64,000 nucleotides of DNA from Psychroflexus montanilacus (GCF_020164535.1 NZ_JAIQZC010000003.1:186001-250000), one strand, 5' to 3'; counted from the stretch's first letter, positions 28,548 to 36,931 are shown. A program made the numbers and translations. Notes: a model not told the origin generated them from the sequence alone.

Positions 28548-29264
28548 ATGGAACCAAAAAAGAATCCGAAGAAAGATCTTTCCAGAAGAAGTCTCCTCTT
28601 CTTTCAAATTGGTCTTGTAGTAGTACTCGCTATTACTTTAACAATGATTGAATGGAAGACCTATGACAGGGATGATATTGACACTGGAGTAGTAGATCTT
28701 GATATGTTAGATGATGAAGATGTACCTATTACCGAAATACAAAAGACTCCACCCCCTCCACCGCCTCCACCACCAGCACCTGAAGTAATTGAGGTTGTTG
28801 ATGATGATGAAGATGTGGAAGAGGTTGAAATCGAATCTTCTGAAACTGATCAAAGTGAAGTTGTTGAGGTGGAAGAAGTAGAAGAAGTAGAAGAAGAAAT
28901 AGGTGATGTTCCCTTTTCTGTTATTGAAAGTGTTCCCATATTTCCAGGTTGTGAAGGTTTGGATACTAATGACGAGCGTAAGCAATGCATGAGTAAAAAG
29001 ATAAGTCAATTTGTAAATAAAAACTTTGATACTGGTCTCGCAGCCGATCTTGGCTTAAGTGGTGTCAATAGAGTTTATGTTCAATTCAAAATTGATAAAA
29101 ACGGGAATATCACTAATGTTGCTGCTAGAGCTCCTCACCCAAGACTACAGGGCGAAGGTGAGCGTGTAATCAAAAAATTACCTAAAATGAAACCTGGTCA
29201 GCAAAGGGGCCAAAATGTGGGGGTGCTTTATTCACTTCCTATTACATTCCAGGTACAGGACTAA
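28548..29264 (+). CDS. tonB: TonB energy transducer
   Basis: The 238-residue protein has a short cytoplasmic N-terminus, one membrane helix (about residues 17-35), a run of nine prolines at 68-76, a highly acidic Glu/Val linker (about 83-118) and a TonB C-terminal domain with VYVQFKIDKNGNITNV and the final SLPITFQV strand. Two cysteines, C135 and C147, lead into the C-terminal domain. It passes proton-motive energy from ExbBD to outer-membrane receptors. Its place between sprA and remB suggests service to surface-motility components. Confidence 0.92.
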   Translation: MEPKKNPKKDLSRRSLLFFQIGLVVVLAITLTMIEWKTYDRDDIDTGVVDLDMLDDEDVPITEIQKTPPPPPPPPPAPEVIEVVDDDEDVEEVEIESSETDQSEVVEVEEVEEVEEEIGDVPFSVIESVPIFPGCEGLDTNDERKQCMSKKISQFVNKNFDTGLAADLGLSGVNRVYVQFKIDKNGNITNVAARAPHPRLQGEGERVIKKLPKMKPGQQRGQNVGVLYSLPITFQVQD

Positions 29265-29287
29265 GTTTACGAACATAGAATATATCA

Positions 29288-29320
29288 AAATCCCGAATAT
29301 TGTATTCGGGATTTTTTTTA
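29288..29320 (+). terminator. Rho-independent terminator after tonB
   Basis: AAATCCCGAATA (29288-29299) pairs perfectly over 12 positions with TATTCGGGATTT (29303-29314) and is followed by a T-run. It closes the ruvA/sprA-to-tonB transcript and separates it from remB. Confidence 0.93.
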
Positions 29321-29366
29321 TTGCTATTTTTAAATCACATTTGTAGAGTTTTCCAATTAACTAATT

Positions 29367-31436
29367 ATGAAATGTCTTCCTATTGTTCTGCTTTGTATTG
29401 GTTTTACAGCATTTGGCCAGAATTTTATTTCCAAAACTAATAGTTACCCCACCTTTCAGGAATGTGAAACTATTTCTAAAGCAGATCAAGAGTCTTGTTT
29501 CAAAGCGCAATTGAAATCATTGATTCTTTCAGCTTACCGGGAGCCCTCAATTATAGGAGCGGAAAATTACGAAGGTGTTGCCACAGTTATTTTTGAAGTA
29601 GATAGAGAGGGTGTCTTTCAAGTATTGTATGTAAACTCAGATTACAAAGCACTCAATGAAGAAATTGAAAGAGTTTTTAAGTCTTTGCCAGAAATTTCTC
29701 CAGCGACCTACAATGGTGCACCCGATTATGTTCAGTTTAGAATGCCTCTTCAGATTCCACTCTCAAAATCTTCAATGCAAGCAGAGGTTATTAAGAAAGA
29801 AAAGTCTCTAGAATCTTACAAGAGTGAACTGGATGATATAAAAACTAAAGCGTTTAATTATCCTCAATATCAAAGTGGTCTTAATATTCCGCTTTCTCAC
29901 GAATTCTATAACCGGTTCACAACTAAAATGGATAAAATTGGGACCAATGCACATACGGCCTCAAAACCTTACAGATATACAGATGTAGAGCCTTATTATA
30001 ATATTCAGGAAGAAAACGAAGCCTTGTTTTACAATAAAGAATCCTGGTTTGGCCGAAAGTTTTTTAATGAAAATACCTTTCAAATACAGGGAGAAGACTA
30101 CTGGTTCACGGTAGATATTGCTGCAGATCTTCAGGTAGGTAGAGATTTTGAAGAGTCTTTTACAACCTATAATAATACTCGAGCCGGAATTTTTCAGGGT
30201 GGCCTCGGAAAACGTCTCAATTTTTTCACTGTTATTTATGAAAGTCAGGGAAAGTTTGCTGGTTATTTCAATGATTTAGCAGAAGGTTTGGGTAGAAGAA
30301 ATTCAAGTCAAGTCAGTATACCCGGCCGTGGTATTGGTGAGCCATACCGAGATGGATACGACTATCCCGTGGTGGAGGGCTATTTATCTTATGAAGCTAC
30401 AGATTTCATGGACATACAGTTTGGTAGAGGTAATAATTTTATCGGAGATGGCTACCGCTCTCTTTTTATGAGTGATAACGCCAGCCCCAATGCTTTTGTA
30501 AAATTGAATACCAGTTTTTGGAAATTTAAATATACCAACACCTGGTCATCTCTAAGAAACCCAAACACTTTAACGGATGGGGGTGCATTTCTCACTAAGT
30601 ACATGGCAACGCATTATTTGAGCTATAATGTCAATAAGCGATTAAATATTGGGCTTTTTGAGTCAGTTTTATTTGAAAGTGAACCCAATCGCGGATTCGA
30701 CTGGAATTTTATAAATCCCATTTTGTTTTACAATATGGTTGAGTATTCAACCGGATCCCGTTCGGGAAAATCTTTGATTGGATTGAGTTACAAATATAAA
30801 TGGACAGACCAAATTAACACCTACGGGCAGCTACTCATCGATGAATTTTCTGTAGATGATGTCACCGCTGGAAACAAAAGCTGGAAGAATAAGTTTGGCT
30901 TTCAGATGGGGGTCAAATATGCAGATGCCTTCAAAGTGGATAATCTCTTTTTTCAGTTAGAATACAACCAGGTCAGACCATATACTTACTCTCACAACAC
31001 CTTGAACCTTCATTACACAAACGATAATCAATCTATGGCCCACTTATGGGGAGCCAACTTTAGGGAGCTTTTATTTATCACGCGCTACAGAAAAGACAGG
31101 CTTTATGGCCATGCTAAATTTATTTTTGGAGAGCGCGGATTTGAAACCAATGCTTCTGGAGATCCTTATTTTGGCTCTGATTTGCTTGGAGATGAACGAT
31201 TAAGAATCGCAGATGAAGGCATAACTATTGGACAAGGTAACAGGGGTAATTCTTATTATGGTGAACTGGAAGCTGGATTTATAGTAAATCCTACTACAAA
31301 CCTTAAGGTATACCTTAATTTGATTCATAGAAAATTTGATGTTTCTCAGAATACAGCCCAAAATTTTGATAGAAATACTACCTGGCTAAATCTTGGATTC
31401 AGAACCGATATTTTCAATTGGTATTATGATTATTAA
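29367..31436 (+). CDS. remB: Gliding motility protein RemB
   Basis: The 689-residue protein has a signal peptide ending at AFGQ (residue 18), an N-terminal domain to about residue 130 that resembles a TonB C-terminal domain, and a large region rich in beta-barrel strands (NNFIGDGYRSLFMSDNASP, FKYTNTWSSLRNP, STGSRSGKSLIGLSYKYKW). The barrel part resembles Wzi-like capsule-assembly proteins. In Flavobacterium RemB is a mobile surface protein needed for normal gliding, and its gene follows sprA-gcvH-vanZ-tonB exactly as here. The call rests on this gene order and on remembered sequence likeness. Confidence 0.82.
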   Translation: MKCLPIVLLCIGFTAFGQNFISKTNSYPTFQECETISKADQESCFKAQLKSLILSAYREPSIIGAENYEGVATVIFEVDREGVFQVLYVNSDYKALNEEIERVFKSLPEISPATYNGAPDYVQFRMPLQIPLSKSSMQAEVIKKEKSLESYKSELDDIKTKAFNYPQYQSGLNIPLSHEFYNRFTTKMDKIGTNAHTASKPYRYTDVEPYYNIQEENEALFYNKESWFGRKFFNENTFQIQGEDYWFTVDIAADLQVGRDFEESFTTYNNTRAGIFQGGLGKRLNFFTVIYESQGKFAGYFNDLAEGLGRRNSSQVSIPGRGIGEPYRDGYDYPVVEGYLSYEATDFMDIQFGRGNNFIGDGYRSLFMSDNASPNAFVKLNTSFWKFKYTNTWSSLRNPNTLTDGGAFLTKYMATHYLSYNVNKRLNIGLFESVLFESEPNRGFDWNFINPILFYNMVEYSTGSRSGKSLIGLSYKYKWTDQINTYGQLLIDEFSVDDVTAGNKSWKNKFGFQMGVKYADAFKVDNLFFQLEYNQVRPYTYSHNTLNLHYTNDNQSMAHLWGANFRELLFITRYRKDRLYGHAKFIFGERGFETNASGDPYFGSDLLGDERLRIADEGITIGQGNRGNSYYGELEAGFIVNPTTNLKVYLNLIHRKFDVSQNTAQNFDRNTTWLNLGFRTDIFNWYYDY

Positions 31437-31493
31437 GGCAATACTTAGTAAATATTAACGAACGTCTGCTTCTTTAAAAAAACTTTTTAGCCG

Positions 31494-31501
31494 TATCTTT
31501 G
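31494..31501 (+). promoter_or_regulatory. Probable -7 box of the cyoE-cox operon
   Basis: TATCTTTG matches TAnnTTTG exactly, 15 bases before the TTG start of the heme O synthase gene. Confidence 0.55.
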
Positions 31502-31516
31502 CAAAAATTTCGAGTA

Positions 31517-32419
31517 TTGTCAAATTCCTTAGCATATACACATATATTTTCCTGGATACAAGACTTTAAAGAACTTACAAAATTTAGATTAGCTCTAAGT
31601 GTTGTATTTTCTTCTATTGCAGGATATTTATTGGGGATAGATGAATTCCATTTTGGAAATTTGATCCTCCTTGCTTTAGGTGGTTATGCCATGGTTGGTG
31701 CTTCAAATGCTTTCAATCAAATTATTGAGAAAAATCTCGATGCTAAAATGAAAAGGACAAGAAATCGTCCTATACCATCTGGTAGAATGTCGGTGAATAC
31801 CGCATTCGCGATTGCATCAATTCTTACTGTGATTGGACTATCACTATTATTTGTGATCAATCCCATTACTGCTATGTTTGGTGCCATTTCTATCTTTTTG
31901 TATGTAAGTGTATATACACCGCTTAAAACAATGACCCCCTTGTCTGTTTTTGTTGGTGCTTTTCCAGGAGCAATACCATTTATGTTAGGATGGGTTGCCG
32001 CAACAGGCTCTTTTGGAATTGAAGCAGGAACTTTATTTATGATTCAGTTTTTCTGGCAATTTCCTCATTTCTGGGCTTTAGGCTGGTGGTTATACGATGA
32101 CTACAAAGATGGAGGTTTTTTTATGCTGCCTACCGGAAAAAGAGACAAAGGAACCGCAATACAAATCATCTTATATAGCATCTGGACACTTATCATATCT
32201 GTAGTTCCTGTACTTGGAGTTACAGGAGAATTAAAATTATCCATAGTTTCTGCTGTCTTGATATTTGGTCTTGGCTTAGTGATGCTATACTACGCAATAC
32301 AGCTTTTCAAGAATAGGGAAACCAAAGATGCCAGGCAGCTTATGTTGGCCAGTGTATCCTATATTACTTTAATACAAATTATTTACGTTTTAGATAAATA
32401 TATCAGAATATGGCTTTAG
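31517..32419 (+). CDS. cyoE: Protoheme IX farnesyltransferase (heme O synthase), TTG start
   Basis: The 300-residue UbiA-family enzyme attaches a farnesyl group to heme B to make heme O, the precursor of heme A in the aa3 oxidase. The first aspartate-rich region is NQIIEKNLDAKMKRTRNRP and the second is WWLYDDYKDGGFFM, both facing the active site, with about nine helices. No ATG is available. TTG at 31517 (MSNSLAY) follows the promoter at a normal distance, whereas the TTG at 31499 lies inside the -7 box and would not be transcribed. Its last bases overlap the next gene. Confidence 0.93.
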   Translation: MSNSLAYTHIFSWIQDFKELTKFRLALSVVFSSIAGYLLGIDEFHFGNLILLALGGYAMVGASNAFNQIIEKNLDAKMKRTRNRPIPSGRMSVNTAFAIASILTVIGLSLLFVINPITAMFGAISIFLYVSVYTPLKTMTPLSVFVGAFPGAIPFMLGWVAATGSFGIEAGTLFMIQFFWQFPHFWALGWWLYDDYKDGGFFMLPTGKRDKGTAIQIILYSIWTLIISVVPVLGVTGELKLSIVSAVLIFGLGLVMLYYAIQLFKNRETKDARQLMLASVSYITLIQIIYVLDKYIRIWL

Positions 32420-32976
32420 ACGAGAGACACAAACGCGCAAGGATGATGATGATGTGGTTTGGCATCATAAGTATGGGAATGATGTTTGCCGGTCTTACAA
32501 GTGCTTATGTGGTGAGTAAGAATCGACCAGACTGGCTTACAGATTATCAGCTACCGGATGTTTTCATATGGAGTACTGTGGTCATTTTTATAAGCAGCAT
32601 CACTTTTCATTTGACCAAAAAATTTACTGCTGAAGGCAATATGAAGAAGGCTAATGTGGCGATTCTCTCTACTTTTTTGCTGGGAGTGCTTTTTGTGGTT
32701 ATGCAATTTGTTGGATTCAATGATATTGTGAAAGCTGGCTATTACTTTACAGGAAGTGCCAGTAGTATTACGATGTCTTTTATATACTTGTTAGTTTTGG
32801 CTCACGTAGTTCACGTGGTTGCAGGATTAATTGTATTGCTGGTTGTAATTTATAATCATTTTAAAAAGAAATATTCAAAAGGAAATATGTTGGGATTGCG
32901 TTTAGGGGTTACCTTCTGGCACTTTGTAGATGGGCTTTGGCTGTACCTCTTTTTGTTTTTATATTTCTTTAGATAA
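32410..32976 (+). CDS. Cytochrome c oxidase subunit III-like protein, short form
   Basis: The 188-residue protein has five predicted helices and the subunit III motifs HVVHVVAGLIVL and GVTFWHFVDGLWLYLFLFLYF. Length and helix number match the short subunit III forms that lack the first two helices. It overlaps cyoE by ten bases and is followed by a second, longer subunit III-like gene. Which of the two is the stoichiometric subunit III of the aa3 oxidase cannot be told from the sequence. Confidence 0.85.
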   Translation: MALDERHKRARMMMMWFGIISMGMMFAGLTSAYVVSKNRPDWLTDYQLPDVFIWSTVVIFISSITFHLTKKFTAEGNMKKANVAILSTFLLGVLFVVMQFVGFNDIVKAGYYFTGSASSITMSFIYLLVLAHVVHVVAGLIVLLVVIYNHFKKKYSKGNMLGLRLGVTFWHFVDGLWLYLFLFLYFFR

Positions 32977-32989
32977 TAATAAAATTGTC

Positions 32990-32997
32990 TATTTTTG
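32990..32997 (+). promoter_or_regulatory. Possible internal -7 box before the second subunit III gene
   Basis: TATTTTTG matches the TAnnTTTG consensus, 23 bases before ATG 33021. It may give the last two cox genes a promoter of their own. Confidence 0.4.
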
Positions 32998-33020
32998 CAA
33001 GACATTAATATTTGATTTTT

Positions 33021-34007
33021 ATGGAAGCTACTACCGTTGCAAAGACAGGTACCGAAGGAAAATTATGGGGTGGAGGAGATGAAAAGCCTCTAAAAGCTAG
33101 TTATGGAAAATTGATGATGTGGTTCTTTATCACTTCAGATGCGCTTACGTTCTCAGGATTTTTAGCAGCTTACGGTTTTACAAGATTTAAATTTATTGAA
33201 GAATGGCCAATTGCCGATGAAGTGTTCAATCACTTTCCGTTTTTACATGGAGTAGATGCCCCTATGTATTACGTAGCTTTAATGACTTTTATATTGATTT
33301 TTTCCTCAGTCACAATGGTTTTAGCCGTGGATGCTGGACATCAAATGAATAAAAATAAAGTGGTTACCTATATGGCTTTAACGATACTTGGTGGTATCGT
33401 TTTCTTAGGTTCTCAAGCCTGGGAGTGGTCTAACTTTATTTCTGGAGAATACGGTGCTGTAGAAACAAGAAGCGGGAAAATTATTCAGTTTGCAGATGCA
33501 GATGGTAACAGAGTAGCTATAGATGATTTTGCAACAGCTTCACCAAAAGATAGAACTCAGCATCTTTCTAAGAATGGGATTTGGTATAATTCTGAATCAA
33601 GCTACAATCCATTATCTCTGGAAGATGTGAAGAAGGGCTTTGAAGCCAATCCAGACTTAAGGGTTAGAACAATGCAGCTGACAGATGAAGGTGAAAAAAC
33701 AGTCTTAAATAGAGAAGAGTCTCTTGTTACCTTAAATGATACAGGAGTAGGAGTTATACAAGGAGCTAATTTATCTCAAAACGAATATGGAGCTCCGTTA
33801 TTTGGAGGATTCTTTTTCTTTATAACTGGTTTTCACGGTTTCCACGTTCTTTCTGGAGTCCTTATACTGATCATTATTTTCTTTAATGTATTGATTGGAA
33901 CTTACGAGAAGCGCGGAAGTTATGAAATGGTAGAAAAAGTAGGTCTATACTGGCACTTTGTCGACTTGGTTTGGGTATTTGTATTCACCTTCTTCTACCT
34001 GGTATAA
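33021..34007 (+). CDS. coxC: Cytochrome c oxidase subunit III, long form with inserted loop
   Basis: The 328-residue protein starts at ATG 33021 (MEATTVAKTG). It has the subunit III segments GKLMMWFFITSDALTFSGFLAAYG, HGFHVLSGVL and GLYWHFVDLVWVFVFTFFYL. Between the third helix and HGFHVLSG lies a hydrophilic stretch of more than 100 residues (about 140-250) that canonical subunit III does not have. Subunit III stabilises the catalytic core and proton uptake. A TTG nine bases upstream is a poorer start. Confidence 0.87.
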   Translation: MEATTVAKTGTEGKLWGGGDEKPLKASYGKLMMWFFITSDALTFSGFLAAYGFTRFKFIEEWPIADEVFNHFPFLHGVDAPMYYVALMTFILIFSSVTMVLAVDAGHQMNKNKVVTYMALTILGGIVFLGSQAWEWSNFISGEYGAVETRSGKIIQFADADGNRVAIDDFATASPKDRTQHLSKNGIWYNSESSYNPLSLEDVKKGFEANPDLRVRTMQLTDEGEKTVLNREESLVTLNDTGVGVIQGANLSQNEYGAPLFGGFFFFITGFHGFHVLSGVLILIIIFFNVLIGTYEKRGSYEMVEKVGLYWHFVDLVWVFVFTFFYLV

Positions 34008-34035
34008 TTTATTAAACTATAGAATTTATAATCTA

Positions 34036-34404
34036 ATGGCACACGATACAACTCACGACGGAGAACATTCAGGAGCAAAGAAAAGAATCTGGCAGGTATT
34101 TATCATCCTATCTATATTAACCATAGTCGAGGTGGTCTTCGGTATTTTCAAACCAGACTTCCTGGTTCATACAGATTTAGTTTCACTATCCTTACTCAAC
34201 TGGATATTTATTATTCTTACAATAATAAAGGCATATTACATTGTTTGGGCATTCATGCACATGGAGCATGAAGCTGCAAGTTTGAGAAGAGTCGTCGTAT
34301 GGACTGGGGTATTCCTCATTTGTTATCTTGTAGCAATTCTACTCATAGAAGGAAGCTACATTCAGGAAATCTATGAGAACGGCTATATTACTTGGGATTT
34401 CTAA
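34036..34404 (+). CDS. Cytochrome c oxidase subunit IV (bacterial type)
   Basis: The 122-residue protein has a short His-rich N-terminus (MAHDTTHDGEHSG) and three helices, with the family signature KAYYIVWAFMHMEHE in the second half. It is the small accessory subunit of bacterial heme-copper oxidases. ATG 34036 is the start; an upstream extension into the coxC end has no family support. A terminator follows 26 bases after the stop. Confidence 0.87.
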   Translation: MAHDTTHDGEHSGAKKRIWQVFIILSILTIVEVVFGIFKPDFLVHTDLVSLSLLNWIFIILTIIKAYYIVWAFMHMEHEAASLRRVVVWTGVFLICYLVAILLIEGSYIQEIYENGYITWDF

Positions 34405-34429
34405 AAAAGAAAGGTTAAAAATACTTCAA

Positions 34430-34457
34430 AAGGCGGTTTATGAAAACCGCCTTTTTT
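34430..34457 (+). terminator. Rho-independent terminator of the cyoE-cox operon
   Basis: AAGGCGGTTT (34430-34439) pairs perfectly over ten positions with AAACCGCCTT (34444-34453), with a four-base loop and a T-run to 34457. Confidence 0.92.
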
Positions 34458-34464
34458 AATTTTG
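34457..34464 (+). promoter_or_regulatory. Probable -7 box of the SCO operon, fused to the terminator
   Basis: TAATTTTG matches TAnnTTTG and starts at the last T of the terminator T-run, 14 bases before ATG 34479. Confidence 0.5.
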
Positions 34465-34478
34465 CAAATAATTTGATT

Positions 34479-35117
34479 ATGAAAAAGTACATTGTTCTTG
34501 TTGTTTTATTTGTACTGCCACTAGTTGCTTATTTATTTTTCTCCAGTGGAATTAATTCTTTTGGAAAGCTTCCCATTCTTAATGAAGATCTTTCGGTTCT
34601 AAAGGAATTTGAAACTGATGATATTACTTTTGATGATAAAATTACCATACTCACCTTTTTTGGTAAAGATTTTAGCATTAAGAAAGTTCATGCTTTCAAT
34701 ATGAAGGAAAAAATTTATGACCGGTATCATAAGTTTGACAACTTCCAGGTTGTAACGATAACGGAATTAAATTCAGAAGAAAACATAGAAACCTTTAAGA
34801 CTGAAATCAATAAAACATCTGATGCATCAGAATGGCTTTTCCTGGAGCTTGAAGATGAGAAAATTCAGGAATTATTTAAAAGTCTAGATTCCGACCTTAA
34901 GCTAGATGAAAAGTTGTCTTCATCTTATGCCTTTATAATTGATAAATCAATGAATTTAAGAGGCCGTAGTGACGATGAAGATGAAGGCACAAAATATGCT
35001 TATGATTTGAGCAATCTGAAAGAGGTAAGTGATAAAATGAATGATGATGTAAAAATAATTTTAGCAGAATATAGATTTGCACTGAAGAAGAATAACGCGC
35101 AAAGAGAAGTAAACTAA
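34479..35117 (+). CDS. Membrane-anchored protein of unknown function upstream of SCO
   Basis: I start this 212-residue protein at ATG 34479 because an ATG at 34440 lies inside the terminator hairpin. One N-terminal helix (KKYIVLVVLFVLPLVAYLFF) is followed by a hydrophilic domain with a thioredoxin-like strand pattern (KITILTFFGKDFSIKKVHAFNMKEKIYDRYHKF) but no CxxC. The stop codon overlaps the SCO start by one base. I recognise it as conserved beside flavobacterial SCO genes but know of no function. A role in copper delivery or oxidase assembly is inference from position. Confidence 0.7.
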   Translation: MKKYIVLVVLFVLPLVAYLFFSSGINSFGKLPILNEDLSVLKEFETDDITFDDKITILTFFGKDFSIKKVHAFNMKEKIYDRYHKFDNFQVVTITELNSEENIETFKTEINKTSDASEWLFLELEDEKIQELFKSLDSDLKLDEKLSSSYAFIIDKSMNLRGRSDDEDEGTKYAYDLSNLKEVSDKMNDDVKIILAEYRFALKKNNAQREVN

Positions 35118-35791
35118 TGAAAAAATATTCATACGTAGGTATATCGCTAGTGGTATTAGTATTTGGAATTTGGGTGGTAAGTGAAATGTTATCTCGAAAC
35201 TCCAAGGATAGCTTGGCTTATATTGAAATAGACGGCAAACGTAAGAAAGTACCAGAATTTGAATTTACTAATCAAAACAACAAAACCATTAGCAATAAAG
35301 ATTATCTTGGAAAAGTCTATGTTGTAGAATTTTTCTTTGCGACCTGCCCTACCATTTGCCCCATAATGAACGAAAATTTGCTTGAAGTTCAGGATGAGTT
35401 TTATGGGAATATGGATTTTGGAATTGCCTCTTTTACCATTAACCCCAAGCATGATACACCTGAAGTTTTGAAACAACACGCAGATGAGTTGGGAGTAAAA
35501 CTGCCGCATTGGAATTTTTTAACAGGAGATCAGGAGGATATATATGAGCTTGCAAACAAAGGTTTTAACATTTATGCCAGAGAAGATGAAAATGCTGAAG
35601 GTGGCTTTGAGCACTCTGGTTTTTTTGCACTTATAGATCAAGATGGATACATCCGAAGCAGGACTGATGAAGCAGGAAATCCAATTATTTTCTATCAAGG
35701 ATCTGTGCCTAGAGATGAATCTCCTGGTGAAAGCCACGAAACACAGCAAATTGATATTTTGATAGAAGACATAGAAATACTTTTAAAATGA
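35117..35791 (+). CDS. SCO1/SenC family copper chaperone for cytochrome oxidase
   Basis: The 224-residue protein has one N-terminal membrane anchor and a thioredoxin-fold domain. The copper ligands C77 and C81 lie in CPTICP, with the distal histidine at H166 (FEHSGFF). SCO proteins help build the CuA site of subunit II. It overlaps both neighbours by one and four bases, so the operon is tightly coupled. It sits just after the oxidase subunits III and IV genes. Confidence 0.93.
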   Translation: MKKYSYVGISLVVLVFGIWVVSEMLSRNSKDSLAYIEIDGKRKKVPEFEFTNQNNKTISNKDYLGKVYVVEFFFATCPTICPIMNENLLEVQDEFYGNMDFGIASFTINPKHDTPEVLKQHADELGVKLPHWNFLTGDQEDIYELANKGFNIYAREDENAEGGFEHSGFFALIDQDGYIRSRTDEAGNPIIFYQGSVPRDESPGESHETQQIDILIEDIEILLK

Positions 35792-36327
35792 AAGCCACTT
35801 TAAGCAAATCAGATAAAACCATTGTTCCAATTATCATTGGACTCTCTATAATTGTTCCAATTGTAGTTGTTGTGTTAATGAACCTTCCAACACGGTATGA
35901 CCTTTTAGGTTTGGAAGTTGGTTCATTTCCTTTTTTTCATGCACTTATCAATGGAATGACAGCTATTCTATTATTTCTTGGTTATAGATTCATAAAACAA
36001 GATCGAAAGATTGCTCATAGAAATGTTATGATCACTGCTTTTGGTTTGTCAGCCCTGTTTCTTGTGAGTTATGTTATTTCAAAAATAAGCAACGAACCAG
36101 TTCCATATGGAGGTGAGGGGGCTTTAAGGTATATTTATTTCTTTATATTGATTTCGCACATTGCTCTTTCGGGGATTATCATTCCGCTTGTGCTCTTTAC
36201 GATGTACAGAGGATTGACTGGAGAGTATGACAAGCACAAAAAAATAGCTAGATGGACCTTTCCAATCTGGATGTACGTGGCCATCACAGGAGTTTTAGTT
36301 TACCTTTTTATGCTGCCTTATTATTAA
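35788..36327 (+). CDS. DUF420 family membrane protein (CtaM/YozB-like)
   Basis: The 179-residue protein has about five helices and the DUF420 layout: FPFFHALINGMTAILLFLGYRFIK, then HRNVMITAFGLSALFLVSYVI, then ISHIALSGIIIPLVLFTMY and ARWTFPIWMYVAITGVLVYLFM. Histidines lie at helix ends. The Bacillus and Staphylococcus relatives are needed for heme A oxidase maturation. The ATGA overlap with SCO supports the same role. Confidence 0.88.
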   Translation: MKATLSKSDKTIVPIIIGLSIIVPIVVVVLMNLPTRYDLLGLEVGSFPFFHALINGMTAILLFLGYRFIKQDRKIAHRNVMITAFGLSALFLVSYVISKISNEPVPYGGEGALRYIYFFILISHIALSGIIIPLVLFTMYRGLTGEYDKHKKIARWTFPIWMYVAITGVLVYLFMLPYY

Positions 36328-36336
36328 ATTTGAAAG

Positions 36337-36576
36337 ATGATGAAAACGAAAAAAATTGTATTTACTTTGCTTCTGATGTTAGTCATAGTTTGGGACTCCG
36401 CTTCGCAGTGTTCTATGTGTAGAGCAGTTCTTGAGTCTGAACAAGACCAGGGGCAGGCAGAAGCGATTAATGATGGTATAGTCTATCTTATGGCTTTCCC
36501 TTATATCCTGGTGGGAGGAGTACTTTATGTAGTTTATAGATCTTTTAAAAAGAAAAAATCACAACAAAATTCTTAA
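36337..36576 (+). CDS. Small exported or membrane protein with CxxC, unknown function
   Basis: This 79-residue protein has an N-terminal signal-like helix, a CSMCRA motif directly after the predicted cleavage site (SASQ-CSMC), a second helix (IVYLMAFPYILVGGVLYVVY) and a basic tail. The two cysteines could bind copper or act in thiol exchange. It follows DUF420 by nine bases and its start could be either of two neighbouring ATGs (36337 or 36340). Its place in a copper/heme assembly operon hints at oxidase assembly, which is inference only. Confidence 0.72.
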   Translation: MMKTKKIVFTLLLMLVIVWDSASQCSMCRAVLESEQDQGQAEAINDGIVYLMAFPYILVGGVLYVVYRSFKKKKSQQNS

Positions 36577-36577
36577 A

Positions 36578-36931
36578 ATGAAGAAAGTCTTTTATCTATC
36601 CACCTGCGATACCTGCAAACGTATTCTAGGAAAACTTTCATTACCAGAAGACATGATTCTTCAAGATATCAAGAAGGAGCATATATCTGAGGCAGATCTT
36701 GAATTGCTTCAGAAGAATACGAGGTCTTACGAGATTTTGTTAAACAAAAGAGCTAAAAAATACACAGAAGAAGGTTTGAAAGACGAAAACCTTTCTGAAG
36801 AAGAAATCAAATCTTACATTCTATCTCATTACACATATTTAAAAAGACCTATCTTCATTTTCGAGGATAAAATATTCATAGGTAATGACAAGCAGACTGT
36901 CGATGCCTTGAAGTCTTTTTTTAATGAGTAA
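36578..36931 (+). CDS. ArsC/Spx family protein
   Basis: The 117-residue thioredoxin-fold protein has the N-terminal STCDTCKR with a CxxC pair, as in Spx and YffB-like proteins, and the conserved YLKRPIFIF segment with the phosphate/oxyanion arginine. It resembles arsenate reductase (glutaredoxin type), but the neighbours have nothing to do with arsenic, and a Spx- or YffB-like role is as likely. It starts two bases after the previous stop and overlaps the exporter gene by eight bases. Confidence 0.8.
   Translation: MKKVFYLSTCDTCKRILGKLSLPEDMILQDIKKEHISEADLELLQKNTRSYEILLNKRAKKYTEEGLKDENLSEEEIKSYILSHYTYLKRPIFIFEDKIFIGNDKQTVDALKSFFNE

Noticed and set aside
28740-28900. Acidic low-complexity DNA in tonB as a repeat array
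   Set aside because: It is the ordinary proline and Glu/Val linker of TonB, in frame.
33958-34035. N-terminal extension of the subunit IV protein
   Set aside because: The 26 extra residues overlap the end of coxC in another frame and do not resemble the family; ATG 34036 fits.
34440-34478. ATG 34440 as start of the protein upstream of SCO
   Set aside because: It lies in the loop of the cox terminator, upstream of the likely promoter.
36578-36931. Counting this ArsC/Spx-like protein as a second arsenate reductase
   Set aside because: The neighbours are oxidase-assembly genes and a DMT permease, and its CxxC resembles Spx/YffB; no arsenic context.
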